A stretch of 64,000 bases of DNA from NCBI GenBank assembly GCA_036571765.1, contig BROE01000012.1, positions 10,306,575 to 10,370,574 of the forward strand, written 5' to 3'. Positions 25,688 to 38,132 of the stretch are shown here, one piece after another (position 1 is the first letter of the stretch; each line of letters begins with the position of its first letter). Source of the stretch: Plecoglossus altivelis (Eukaryota > Chordata > Actinopteri > Osmeriformes > Plecoglossidae). The notes under the pieces are model-generated. The model was given only the letters and a program-made list of their open reading frames with translations, made no database searches and was not told the DNA's origin. Position numbers and translations under genes: made by a program.

Positions 25688-27281
25688 ACTGCACACACAC
25701 TCACCCTGAGCAGATGGTTCAGCCAGACCTCACGGTATTAAAGTATCCCACAGTGCCACAGGTAAAGAAGACATCACACACACGCACACACGCACATGCA
25801 CACACACACACACACACTGTACTCTGACATAAGCTACACACACACGCAGACACATCTTCACACGCTACGCTACATATACTCATGGCAAATGTAGACCCAG
25901 AGTCAGCTGACAGTTACACACACACACACTTACTCTGAATCTCTCCAAGGAGAGATATATTTAAATTGTTAGCGAGATAGAAAGATGCAGGAGGGAGATG
26001 AAGGAAGAGAAAGAAACTGGAAAATGGAGAAAAAAAGGAAAGAGAGAGGGAGAGAGAGAACTTTAATCTCTAACCATCATTTGCTCTGGAGTACAACCTA
26101 AACTGGCCTCATCGTATGTCTGTGATAAGCACTGGGTCTATCCTCTCCACACACACACAACAACATGCTCACTTACAGTCTATCAATCATCTGCTTCTAC
26201 TACTGTGCACCTACACATTAGTCCTAAGTCGCTTTTTGGTCGCTCATCTTTTCGAAGACCTGACCTGACTGAACTGGCCTTCCTGCGCCTTGTTCTGGTG
26301 TGGTAGCTAGCCTCCATGGAGTACCGTCCACACTGACGGCTGCTAGGCTCCAGTCTCTCTCTTTTCTCCATGCCCTATCTTCCTATCTCTCTCCTCTCTC
26401 CATGCCTACTCTGTCCAGCACTCTGCTGTCTCTCGCACTCTCCTCGACTCCCTCCGGTTCGTCGTTTTCTCTCCATGCCGTCTATCTTGCCTCCTCTCTC
26501 TCTCTTCTCCTATGCGCTACCACATCCTTTCATCTCACTTCTCTCTTCCATGGCCCTAGATCCTCTCTTTCTCCTCCCTCCTTACTTCCTTCCCTCCAGC
26601 TTTATCTTCTTCGCATGGGCCTCTATCTCCCCTACTGCCTTGCTTTCCTCCTCTAATTCCTCTTCTCATGCTTCTCCTCCTCTCTATCCTCTCTCTTCTC
26701 TGCTTACTCCTCCATTCTCTCCTCTCGTCGTCTTCTTCTTCTCCATGCATTTCTCTCTCTCTCTTTTTCCTATCTCCATTCTCTCTCTTCTCTCTATTCT
26801 CTCATTATCCATTGCCGCTTACTCGCTCACATAACTCTCTATCGTCGCCTTGTTCTCCAGTACGCCCTTAACCCTCTTCTCCTTATCATTTTCTTCTCAT
26901 GCCCACGCTACTTCGTTTTCGGTTCTCTTGTGCTCTTACAGAGTCACTTCCTCTTCCAAGGCTCCTCCGGTTATGTTCTGACAGTAATGCAGTGTTTTGT
27001 TTCTGACAAGAACACTACACCGATTATGTACACATACATAGAGAGAAAGAGAGACAGAGAGAGAGAGAGAGACAGAGACAGAGAAAGACAGAGAGCGAGA
27101 GAGAGAAAGACAGTGACAGATGGAGAGAGGTTGGGTAGGGAGAGAAAGGAGGCAAAATGAGCAAAAAGCAGAGATGGGGGAGAGAGGATAAAAAAGAAGG
27201 AAGGAGAGGTGAAAAGGAGGGAGATGAGGGAGAGAGGGTATAGAAAGCGGAAGGGTAGATAGTCTGTGGGAAGAGGGAGGA

Positions 27282-27318
<37 letters not shown>

Positions 27319-27568
27319 GGAGGATGGGGGTGTGAGATGAGATCATTGGTGGTCGGGGAGCAATAGTGGCGGATGAGTGTACCACCCTGAGAGGGACCAG
27401 GTGCTACAGTAAATCACACTGTACACCTGTTGCCATGGCAACCTTAAAGGCACACACAAAAATAAGCTAAACGGTGGCCAGTGTTTGATAGTGTGTCTGT
27501 GTGTGTTTATACCAGTGTGTGTATGTTGTGTAATTTTTTAGTCTTTGGTTCCCTCTGTATGCGTGTGC

Positions 27569-27610
<42 letters not shown>

Positions 27611-30500
27611 TCGCGGTGTTCAGACGCCCAGTTTGTGTGAATCTCTGTGATTGATGTGGCCCTCTGTAATCTAATCTAGCTGGCTGAGAGAGGTACATCT
27701 GACTGACAACTAAGAGCCACGGCAGGTGAGACACACACACACACACACACACACAAAGACAGGCACGGACATGGACAGAAACACAAATGCATGCAAAAAA
27801 GGCATGGACGCATTAAATGTGAGCCAGCCCAGCCAGCTAGTCTAGTGGCAACGTGTGTGTGTGTGTGTGTGTGTGTAGGGTGGTTCTCCTGCTAGCCTGT
27901 TGATTATTCCCGTTGCCTCTTGCCAGTATTCTTGATCCGAGTGTTTTAATAATTCACACCCAGGATCTCAGCTATTACACGCCTTTTAGAGGAGGGGAGT
28001 GGTCACTCATCCTTCTATTTATCCCTCCCTCCCTCCCCCCTCTTACTGTCTCTCTTCCTCTCCATCCTTATTCCTCCCTCTGTATCTGTTTTGTCCTTTC
28101 AACCTGATCTGATCGCTTCTTCTTCTATGGTTTGGGTGGCTGACTTAGTCCACCATCCTTACCTCCATCCCCCTCTCCCCCGCTCGACTTGTTCCCTCTC
28201 TGCTCGCTCTGTCTCTCTCTCTTGCTCTCACACAGACGGCTTGGCTCACTTGCTCTCTGTTCCCCCCATCGTGTGTGCCTCCCTCTGCCTCTCGTTCGCT
28301 TGATTGCTATTCTTTCGTTCCATATCGCCCTGCCTTCATCTCAATCCATCCCTCCCTCCCCTCTCAATCGCTATTATTCTGATTCATCTCTTCCTTCCTT
28401 CCTCCCTCCCTTTATTCTCCCGCTGCCTATTTTTTCTTCCCTTCCCTTGGACACTCGTTCTCACATTTACCCAATACAGCTAACCCCCCCACCCCCTTTG
28501 TCTCCCTCTCTCTCTGCCTGTCATATCACCCCTCATTACTCTCATCCTCCTCCGCCCCTCCCTCCTCCATCCCTCCCTCTCTCTCTAGAGAAGGCATTAG
28601 GTGCTGCTATAGGGCCATCACTCTCTCTACCCCCCTCCCACCCACCTTTTTCTGCTGTAGTCTCAGGGTAGTGCCCTCCCTCCCTATTTTTCCCTTCTCT
28701 CTCTCTCCCTCCCTCTCTCTCCCACCCTCCTCATCTCAGTAAGGCCATAATGTGTTGCTGTAGGGTTATATATCTGTCTATGGCTCTATTAGACACTCCG
28801 GGGGACTGCTCCAGCAGCAGCCGCATCAGCACCCTTCATCTCTCTCTCTCTCTCTCTCTCTCTCCCTCCCTCCCTCTCTCTCTCTCTCTCCCTCTCTCTC
28901 TCTCTCTTCCTCCCTCTCGCACGCTGCACCCTCCCTCCCTCCCCCCTCCCTCTCACGCTGCACCCTCCCTCCCTCCCCCCTCTCTCTCACGCTGCACCTT
29001 CCCTTTGTCCTGCCTGTCCACAGTTCAAAGATGCATCTCTTCATACCTTTCCTGCTCCTTCTCTCTCTGTTGGTGTATCAATCTTTGTCCTTCACTCCTT
29101 TGTTCACCTCATTCTCTCTATCGTCACACTGTCCTTCTACCGGAGAGAGGGTAAGGTAGAGAAGGATGGAGGGAAAGGCAGAAGGCAAGAAGGAAGTGTG
29201 ACAAGAGAAGAAGAGCGAGCTGTACAGCAGCATATTATCTACAATGGGCCCTCAAATACCGTTTGGTAATATGATGAAATCTGCTGTAAAAATAAGAAAT
29301 GACGCTCAAAGTGGCAGAGTGGAGAAAATCCTCCATTCCTGAGCTGCCTGATTAAATTATATCATTCGACTCTCTCTCTCCCTTCCCTCTCTCCCCTCTA
29401 TCTCTCTTTCTATCTTTCCATTTCTGAGAGAGAGCGAATCTCTCACCAGCAAACAGTACTCTCCAAAATAGAAAATGGAAATTCCATTAAACAAAGTGTT
29501 GGAGCATCGGCCGACGACACCTCCTCTCTCCCCGCACATCCACCACCACCATCACCACATCCCTGCTTTAAAACACATGGGCATCACCCATACAAAGACA
29601 CACGTAAGTGGATACACACACACACAGGACAAAGGCAGCGTACCATCCAATTACTATCATGCCAAAAATAAGTGCTTGAAAACAAACAATAATTTGCCAT
29701 CATCGCTAGCAGCTGTTGGGGGTGGGGAGAGAGAGAGGAAGAGGGGGGCAGATTGGTGCAGAATATGAGGGGTTTACTGAAGAGAGGGATGATGAAAAAA
29801 AGGAAGGGATAAAAGAGGGAGGCATGACTCTTCCCCGCCCCCTCCCTTCCTCGTCCTCCCCCCTCGTCCTCCTCCCTCATCCCCTTTGCTGTCCCCTGGG
29901 AAAAGGAGGGGGTGATGTATGGACCCTCTACTGATCTCACGACTCAGCAGAACAGATGGGGAGGAGAGAGAGGGAGAGAGACAGAAAGAGGGGGAGAAGG
30001 AACAGAAGTAGACAGGAAGGAGGGGAAAGTGCACAGAAATACGGGGGGGGGGGGGGGGGGGTGTTGAGGTTAGAAAGGACAGAAAGCAGAGCATGAAGGT
30101 TTGCCAACAGTGCAGTGTGTTTCCCTAGATTACATGGCCTGTCTTAAATGACAGAGTAAAGTTTAAAAAAAAGAACAAAAAAAAGAAGGTATGTGTGGCG
30201 CATGTGTGTGACTAAACCAGAATTTGAAAAGCTAAGCTAATGCTAGGCCAGGTTACAGTATGTTAAAATCAACTAGGCTAGGCTAGGCTAATCGCTAGCA
30301 AGGCTCTCTCCCTGACACTAAGAGGTAATTATCTCTGCAGTGACCATAAGCCCCCTCTCCCCACCCCCTCATCTCTTCACAAGAGTGGAGATGGAGAGAC
30401 GGAGAGAGCGAGGATGGGAGGGAGGGAGGGAAAATCGTTCCTGGAGGAGGGGACTATCGGTAACCCAGGGGGAGAAATAGATGTGTAAACAATCACAGCC

Positions 30501-30534
<34 letters not shown>

Positions 30535-31521
30535 GATGACGGGAGAGAGGTAGGATGGAAGAGAAAACAAGGGCACAGCCATATGTTTAAGTCAACAGAA
30601 AGGATGGAGGGAGGGAGGGAGGGAAAGATAAACGTCAAAAGAGAAAGGCGTGGGAGTGAACGAAACAATTTGGTGACAGAGAGCTGTAGAAAGCAAGACA
30701 GCAGTGGAGAGAAAGAGAGAGAGGAGGAGTAGAGACACTTCTTAACATTGTACCAGTGTTAATTGTTGGTGGCAGCAAAAGACAACGCGGGGAATTAGAC
30801 AACAAGACAAAAAACTAATTAGTCTGTGATTGGCTAATTACCACTGACTTCTGACAGACCACCGAGCAAAACGAGATGTTTATGAACATGGGGGGCTGGG
30901 GGGGGGGGGCTGCCAAGGCTGTAGCAGAGGGTGTGGGATAAGAGGAGTGGAGAGGAGGGAGAAACACAAATAATGTAGTTAAGTATTCCAACTCTGAATG
31001 GATTTTAAAAAAACTAAACAATAATAATCTCAATGTTTGTGAAAACCATTATGCACTGGCATGAGAGAGGAAAAAAACAAGAGATGGTGTGTGTTCTTGT
31101 GGTTTCCTGAGTCCAGTTATGTGTCTTGTGTACCTGAACCTGTGAATACAGGCCTAAAAGCTTGTGTGTGTGCAAGCGGATGTGCGGGTGGTGTGCGCGC
31201 GTGTGGTGGAGACTGAGCGAGCGTCTGAGCAGGACCCAGGCTCATTTGCAGTCTTCCCATCTCTGCAGTGGTGAGGTATGCCTCGTGCCAGAAGCGTGGC
31301 TCTGCACAGCATTAGACGCACACACGCGCGCTTCCCCCACTCTCTCTTAAATATCCAGACACACACACCCCTACACACAGGCACATACGGCTACCAGCTA
31401 CCGGTAGATCGAGAACGAGAGGGGGCAGAAATGAAAGAGATAGGTTAAGTCCCTGAGTAAGGGGGATTTAGACCTCAAACACAGAGAGAGAGTGAGAGAG
31501 AGAGAAAGAGAGAGAGAGTGA

Positions 31522-31570
<49 letters not shown>

Positions 31571-33094
31571 TGGTGGGAGAGGGAGAGAAAGAAAAGAGAA
31601 TAAGCGACTAGTGCCAAAACATAGATGATAGGAAAGAGAAGGAGAGAAACAGGCAGACAGAGACAGGGGAGGGGAGGGAGGTAGGACAGGATGAAATGTC
31701 TGGATTGATGTGCTAATGAGAAACCACCAAGCTCATCACCGTCTCACGGAGGGTGCTCTCTGAAAGCACCGAAAAATTGTGTATTAGCCATCATGAAGAG
31801 CTCAATACAACCCATGTATCCCTATGCATAGACAGCAACGTTAGCCGTAGCATTGCTAACAGCTTAGCACGACTGGTCGAGCCCTACGCGAAGGATCTGG
31901 GCGCGCGCAAGCTACGCTACCCTAGAGGTATGCTAGCAATATACTTGCGCTGCTCAGGAATCCACCTCCCACCCCCTTCTCCAATCCCCTCACTCAGTAA
32001 CTGTTCGCCGTGTGTGCTCTTGTACGTGTGTGTGTGTGTGCGCGTGTGTGTGAGAGAAGAGAAAATGTGAGTCTCCCTCCACCCCTCCTCCTCTCCCTGT
32101 GGCTCTGTCATCCATCCTGATCAGATGGAGGTGTCTGATAGGAATGGTTCCTTTCCTTAAGCGGATGAGGCCGAGACACTGACCATTTGATCTAGTACGC
32201 TGAGACAGGGGTGTGTGTGTGTGTGTGTGTGCGTGCGTGCATGAGCGCATGTGTGTTTGAGTGTGGGTGGGGAGGAGGATTTAAATGCGCTTGTATGAAT
32301 GTGTTTGTTTAGTTACCCATGGTTGTATGGTCACTTATGTGAGTGTGTGCGTGTGTGCAGGCACCATGTATGTCCCTGCAGAGTGGTTACGCCTCTCTGC
32401 TGCAGAGAAATCAATGAGCACACAAGCCCTCTGGCTTCCTTGGCCACACATGAGGTGATGTTAGCAATAGCTTAGCCTCTTACCCTCTATAACCCAAAGC
32501 TAGTTAGCATCTAGCGCCCGAGGGCTAACATTTCAGTATTTTCCCCTTTAATTAATACAAGAAGCTAGTCAGCTTACTGGGCTACTTTTGTTATGGGGGA
32601 GGGGGGGGGGGGGTGATAAGCCATGAACGCTCTGGTTAACATTAGCAAGACAGAGAGTGGTTTCTGGGTTTTGCAAAGGTGGTTGTGATTGATCAGGGGT
32701 GGGCTAGCGCAGCATATCGGAGAGTTGTTAGCCTAGCCGTATTGACCACATAGGGATCAATGCTTAGAGCAGTCCTAGGATGAACATACTCAGATACACA
32801 CACATACTGTACGCACACGTGTGCACACACACACACGCAAATGCATCGACAGGCCCTCTTCCCCGTCTAAATAATGCTAATGATTCCACCATTACAAACA
32901 AGGTGTACATCAGCGCTAATAGCTATAGGAGAGGGTTGGTTTATCGAGGCAGACACAGTATACACACGTTAACACACAGTCTAATAGCCCACACAGAAGC
33001 CAGCTAGCCTGGGCTATGTGACTTGCTTGGCAGGTGCAAGTGTTATCGGCCAAGCAGCTTGTGAGTTTGAAGATCACAACAGAGACAGGGAGAA

Positions 33095-33144
<50 letters not shown>

Positions 33145-34515
33145 CTGTGTCTGTGTGTATCTGTGTTGGCCTGTTTGTATGTGTGCGTGTGTGTGTGTAT
33201 CTGTATGTGTGTATTTGTATCTGTGTGTGTGTATTTGTAAGTGTGTGTGTTTGTGTCTGTGTGTGTCTGTATTTGTATCTGTGTGTGTGCGTGTTTGTGT
33301 CTGTGTGTGTCTGTATTTGTATCTGTGTGTGTGTGTGTGTTTGTATCTGTGTGTGTCTGTATTTGTATCTGTGTGTGTGTGAGTGAGTGATTGTTTCCAA
33401 AACACTACTTAAGTCCTGAGGCTCTCCATCATGGGGGAATGGTTCTATGGAGTCACAGGCTAAATATACAGTATGTGCTGTCTCAGCAACGAACAACTGG
33501 GAACTGGACACACACATAGGGGCCATGCCAGGGGAGGGTGATACAGTACCGTTGCCTAACCGATAGAGGCAATGGAAAAAGACAGGAGTATTTAGGGGCC
33601 CAAACTCTCAGGTGTGTCTGAAGACGATCACAGCTATTTAAGTCTCATCTGCTGCAAAAAAAAAGTGTGAAAAAAAGCAAAATGAGCGAGGGAGAACGAA
33701 CGGAAACAGAAGATCTAAATTTAGAGCGATGCGACATTCCAGAAAAGAATAATACTGCTTCCTGCGGCACTGACCTGGCGAGTGTTAGCCTTAGAGAGAG
33801 AGGGAGAGAGAGGGAGAGAGAGGGAGAGAGAGNNNNNNNNNNNNNNNNNNNNNNNNNNNNNNNNNNNNNNNNNNNNNNNNNNNNNNNNNNNNNNNNNNNN
33901 NNNNNNNNNNNNNNNNNNNNNNNNNNNNNNNNNNNNNNNNNNNNNNNNNNNNNNNNNNNNNNNNNNNNNNNNNNNNNNNNNNNNNNNNNNNNNNNNNNNN
34001 NNNNNNNNNNNNNNNNNNNNNNNNNNNNNNNNNNNNNNNNNNNNNNNNNNNNNNNNNNNNNNNNNNNNNNNNNNNNNNNNNNNNNNNNNNNNNNNNNNNN
34101 NNNNNNNNNNNNNNNNNNNNNNNNNNNNNNNNNNNNNNNNNNNNNNNNNNNNNNNNNNNNNNNNNNNNNNNNNNNNNNNNNNNNNNNNNNNNNNNNNNNN
34201 NNNNNNNNNNNNNNNNNNNNNNNNNNNNNNNNNNNNNNNNNNNNNNNNNNNNNNNNNNNNNNNNNNNNNNNNNNNNNNNNNNNNNNNNNNNNNNNNNNNN
34301 NNNNNNNNNNNNNNNNNNNNNNNNNNNNNNNNNNNNNNNNNNNNNNNNNNNNNNNNNNNNNNNNNNNNNNNNNNNNNNNNNNNNNNNNNNNNNNNNNNNN
34401 NNNNNNNNNNNNNNNNNNNNNNNNNNNNNNNNNNNNNNNNNNNNNNNNNNNNNNNNNNNNNNNNNNNNNNNNNNNNNNNNNNNNNNNNNNNNNNNNNNNN
34501 NNNNNNNNNNNNNNN

Positions 34516-34561
<46 letters not shown>

Positions 34562-37500
34562 AGGAAGGTAGGAGAAGTGAGGTAGGTAGAATGTGAAGCA
34601 AGACAGATTCAGAAGGGAGTGAGTGTCTATAGGGAGAGAGGGGGGGGGGAGTTCGAGAGAGAATGAGAAAAGACATGATATAAAGTTTAAGCGTCAAACT
34701 CAAACAAAATTACACAGTACTTTCAAGTAGTCACACGGCCACTACTAATTACCACAAAGTAAGTCATGTAATGGCACACCACTTCTGCCTTTTATGGCTA
34801 GTCTCTGCTGGAGAAATGAGACGAGCTTAATGCAGTCTTGGGAGGGTTTTGTCGGTTTGTGTACCGAGTTTTGTTGACCCAGATTGCACTGGAGTTTCTG
34901 GGAATGTGTCACATGACTTGTGCCGTGTCCTCCGTACATTGACCTCCCCTATGAAGGAGGAAGGGAAAGGAGGACTGGAGGAAAAATAACGTGGTGGCAG
35001 GGGGGACGGGGGGGGACGGAGGGATAAAACATCCATCCAAAACAGGGGGGAGTGAAGTTGAAAGTGTGTGTGTGTGTGTGCTTGTAAAATGGTGTGTGCT
35101 TGCGTGCGTGTTCCTACACACACCTAGCATGTTAAAGCACAGGTTAAGTCGTATCCTCCCCGATAAGTAAGAAATGACAGTGTACTTATGTAAGCGCGTA
35201 AGAGGTGTAATACATGAACATTTAAAGAAAGAGCGAAGGAAATGTAAAAAAGTAGAATGATACTGTAGTCATGCCGGTAAGCAGTGCCGTCGCTGCCAAA
35301 GGTCCAGAATTCACTTTTTAAAAGTGGTTATTGTCATCATTGTTTTAATCAACGCTTGTGACAAATATTCTGGATTGCTGTTTCAAATTAATACGATACA
35401 ATCATAATTAAATACCAAAGGAGGAGTAAAACTGCAAAAAGGTCCACTTTTTGAAAACAAGAACCCCCTCTTTCAATAGGCTGGTTAGGGACCTGGTACT
35501 GAATATTGACTGGGACCAAGAGAAGGGAGAGACAGAACGAAAAAGAGATGATATAAAGAGGGAAGAGAGGATGAGGGAGGCCATGGGAAGGTAAAAGACC
35601 AGAAAGAGAGTTTGTTATTTAGAATGCTTTGTGACAGACATCACCAAAAGATTGACGCTAGCAAAGCAGCGAAAGCAGAGCACAGCTGAATAGACAGCTA
35701 TCTCCAAACAGCTCAGAGAACGCTTAAAAAGGCCGGGTAGTCTGTGCTGGCAAAGAAAGGAGTAATTACAGCAAGAGTACAGAATGTCATGGCCACTTAA
35801 AGTGCTGTACACGATAGTATATTGATGCTAACTAGACTAGCATTATTGCACCAGTTAGGGACCCATGACAGAGCACTCCTTCCTTAACCCCCTTTCCCCT
35901 TCTCTGACTCCCCCCGCTCTCTCACCCTCCCCTCACCCCTCAGGGGTCAGATAGAGTTTGAGGCGCTTATTAACTGGACCAGACAGCTGTCTGTCAGAGG
36001 GAGGAGATGCAGAGAAAGAGAGCGACAACGAGCGAGAGAAAGAGAGCGACAACGAGCGAGAGAAAGAGAGCGACGCGAGCGAGAGAAAGAGAGCGACGCG
36101 AGCGAGAGAAAGAGAGCGACGCGAGCGAGAGAAAGAGAGCGACGCGAGCGAGAGAAAGGCTGCAGCAGGGCAAGGTCGCAACGCCATCGTGATTTACGGC
36201 GCGGTGGCGCTCGTAGATGCTCCTTAAGACCACTATTATGACCGTCTGCCGAGACCCACACACACACACACAAGTCAAGGTCTCTGGACAGACAGCTGTA
36301 CAGACGCATAGACTGTGAGGTGGAGGTATAGATAGCAACAGTAGACGTGAGCTCCAGTCATCAGAGAATCTTGCTGTCAGGTGGAGGGCAAAACCAAAAC
36401 AACCAAAACAGAACAGTTCCAATCGTGAGAGGGGACATGGGTAAATCATCTCTGGCAGGTGCCATAGATCACCAAAGCTTTCACACGTGTGTGTTTGTGT
36501 CGACTAATTCAAGGAGACTCCACCCCCAAACACATGCTCATTTGTGGGGATAATTTGTTGGCCAACAGTAATTATCCCTGCCCAACAGTAATTCCTTCAT
36601 CATGGTGATTTGGCCTCCCTCCAGTGTAGCAGGGGGATTGGCTAAACATGCAGACATGAGACTGGGGTGATGATGAGCTTCTAATAGATGGAGAAATGGG
36701 CTAGTACTTCCGTGTGTGCATGTGTATTCCTAAAGCAAGTCCAACGTGTGTGTGGAAGGGAGACGGAGAGGAGCGCATGTGTCAGAACTGTGGTGTGTGT
36801 GTGTGCGTGTGTGTGTGTGTGCCAGAGCTCGCTGCTGCAGTCCCCTCTGTCAGATCCGTGACGTAGCCTTATCACCCTGCTGATAGGAGGAGAGACGGAG
36901 GACGACCGGTGGAGGAGGAGGAGAGAGTGAGAGGGAGGGAGCGGGGGAGGGGTGGAGAGGTGGAGAGGCTCACTGCTGGGAAAAAAATGGTCCTACAGCC
37001 AAGAAAGAAAGAGAGGGAGGGCGGGCGGGCGGGCGAGGAAGGAGGGATCAAGTAAACGAGACGGAAGGATATAGAGATATAGCTTTTCACAAAGGAACAA
37101 AGAAAGAAAGAGGCAGGGAAAGAGAGTCAAGAATGGGGGAGAAAGAGGCAAAAGAGTGGCAGGGGAGGAGGACGGAAGGAGAGAGGTCGTGCCAGAAAAG
37201 AATGTGGGCTTTGAGCAAGTCGCAGACAAGCAAGGGAGGCAATCGTAGCGCGAGGGAGAAGACATGAGGGGGAGGGGGGGGGGGAGGAAGAGGGAGGAAG
37301 GAGAGAGGAGGGCAGAGAGTGGCCTAAGGCGAGGCGGAGGGTCACCAGGAGCGTGCCGGGCTGCGAGCGGAGTTTACAAAGAGGCAGCTGTTCCATTAGC
37401 TGCAGCCATTGTGTTTAATTACATCCTGGTAACACACACACACACACTCACAGAAAAAATGTACAAACGTATTCAGTACAATATGCTGCACGCAACACAC

Positions 37501-38050
37501 ATTCTACCAACAGTGCGAGCAACATAGTGTGCGGTAGACAGGAAGACAACACACACACACACACATACACACACAAACACACATACACACACAAACATAC
37601 CGTGTGACAACAACCTCTCCAGCTCCATTCAACCACAAAATCCCTGCCACACTCTCTCCACCCTGAGGGACGACGAGGACACAGAGAGACAGAACAGAAG
37701 CACAACCTTAAGAGTGTGCGCGTGTGTGTCTGTGTGTGCGTGTCTGTGTGTGTATAAATCATGATCTCCCTGTCTCACACTGAGAACACACAAACCCCGC
37801 CCCCCTCGTACAGGGGATACAAGGCAGGGAGAGACACTCAAGACCCGCAGAGCGTGGGTGCGTGTGCGTGCGTGTGCGTTAACCAGTGTCACACACACTT
37901 CCCCCCCCCCTTCCCCCCAGTGTTGAGGAGGAGATCTGAGGGGGATGTGAAATACCAACCATACCAGGGGAGCCACATGAGAGAGAGATGCAGCTTTGAG
38001 GAGCCCTCTCACTGACTGTCACAGCTACCTCTTACTACAAGAATGGGGCA

Positions 38051-38132
<82 letters not shown>

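Noticed and set aside
33043..33526. His/Thr- and Cys/Val-rich open frames
   Set aside because: Translations of (CA)n/(GT)n repeats, as at many other sites in this window.
33645..34703. 352-aa and 309-aa open frames across N
   Set aside because: Most residues are unknown because of the assembly gap. The known parts are GA repeat.
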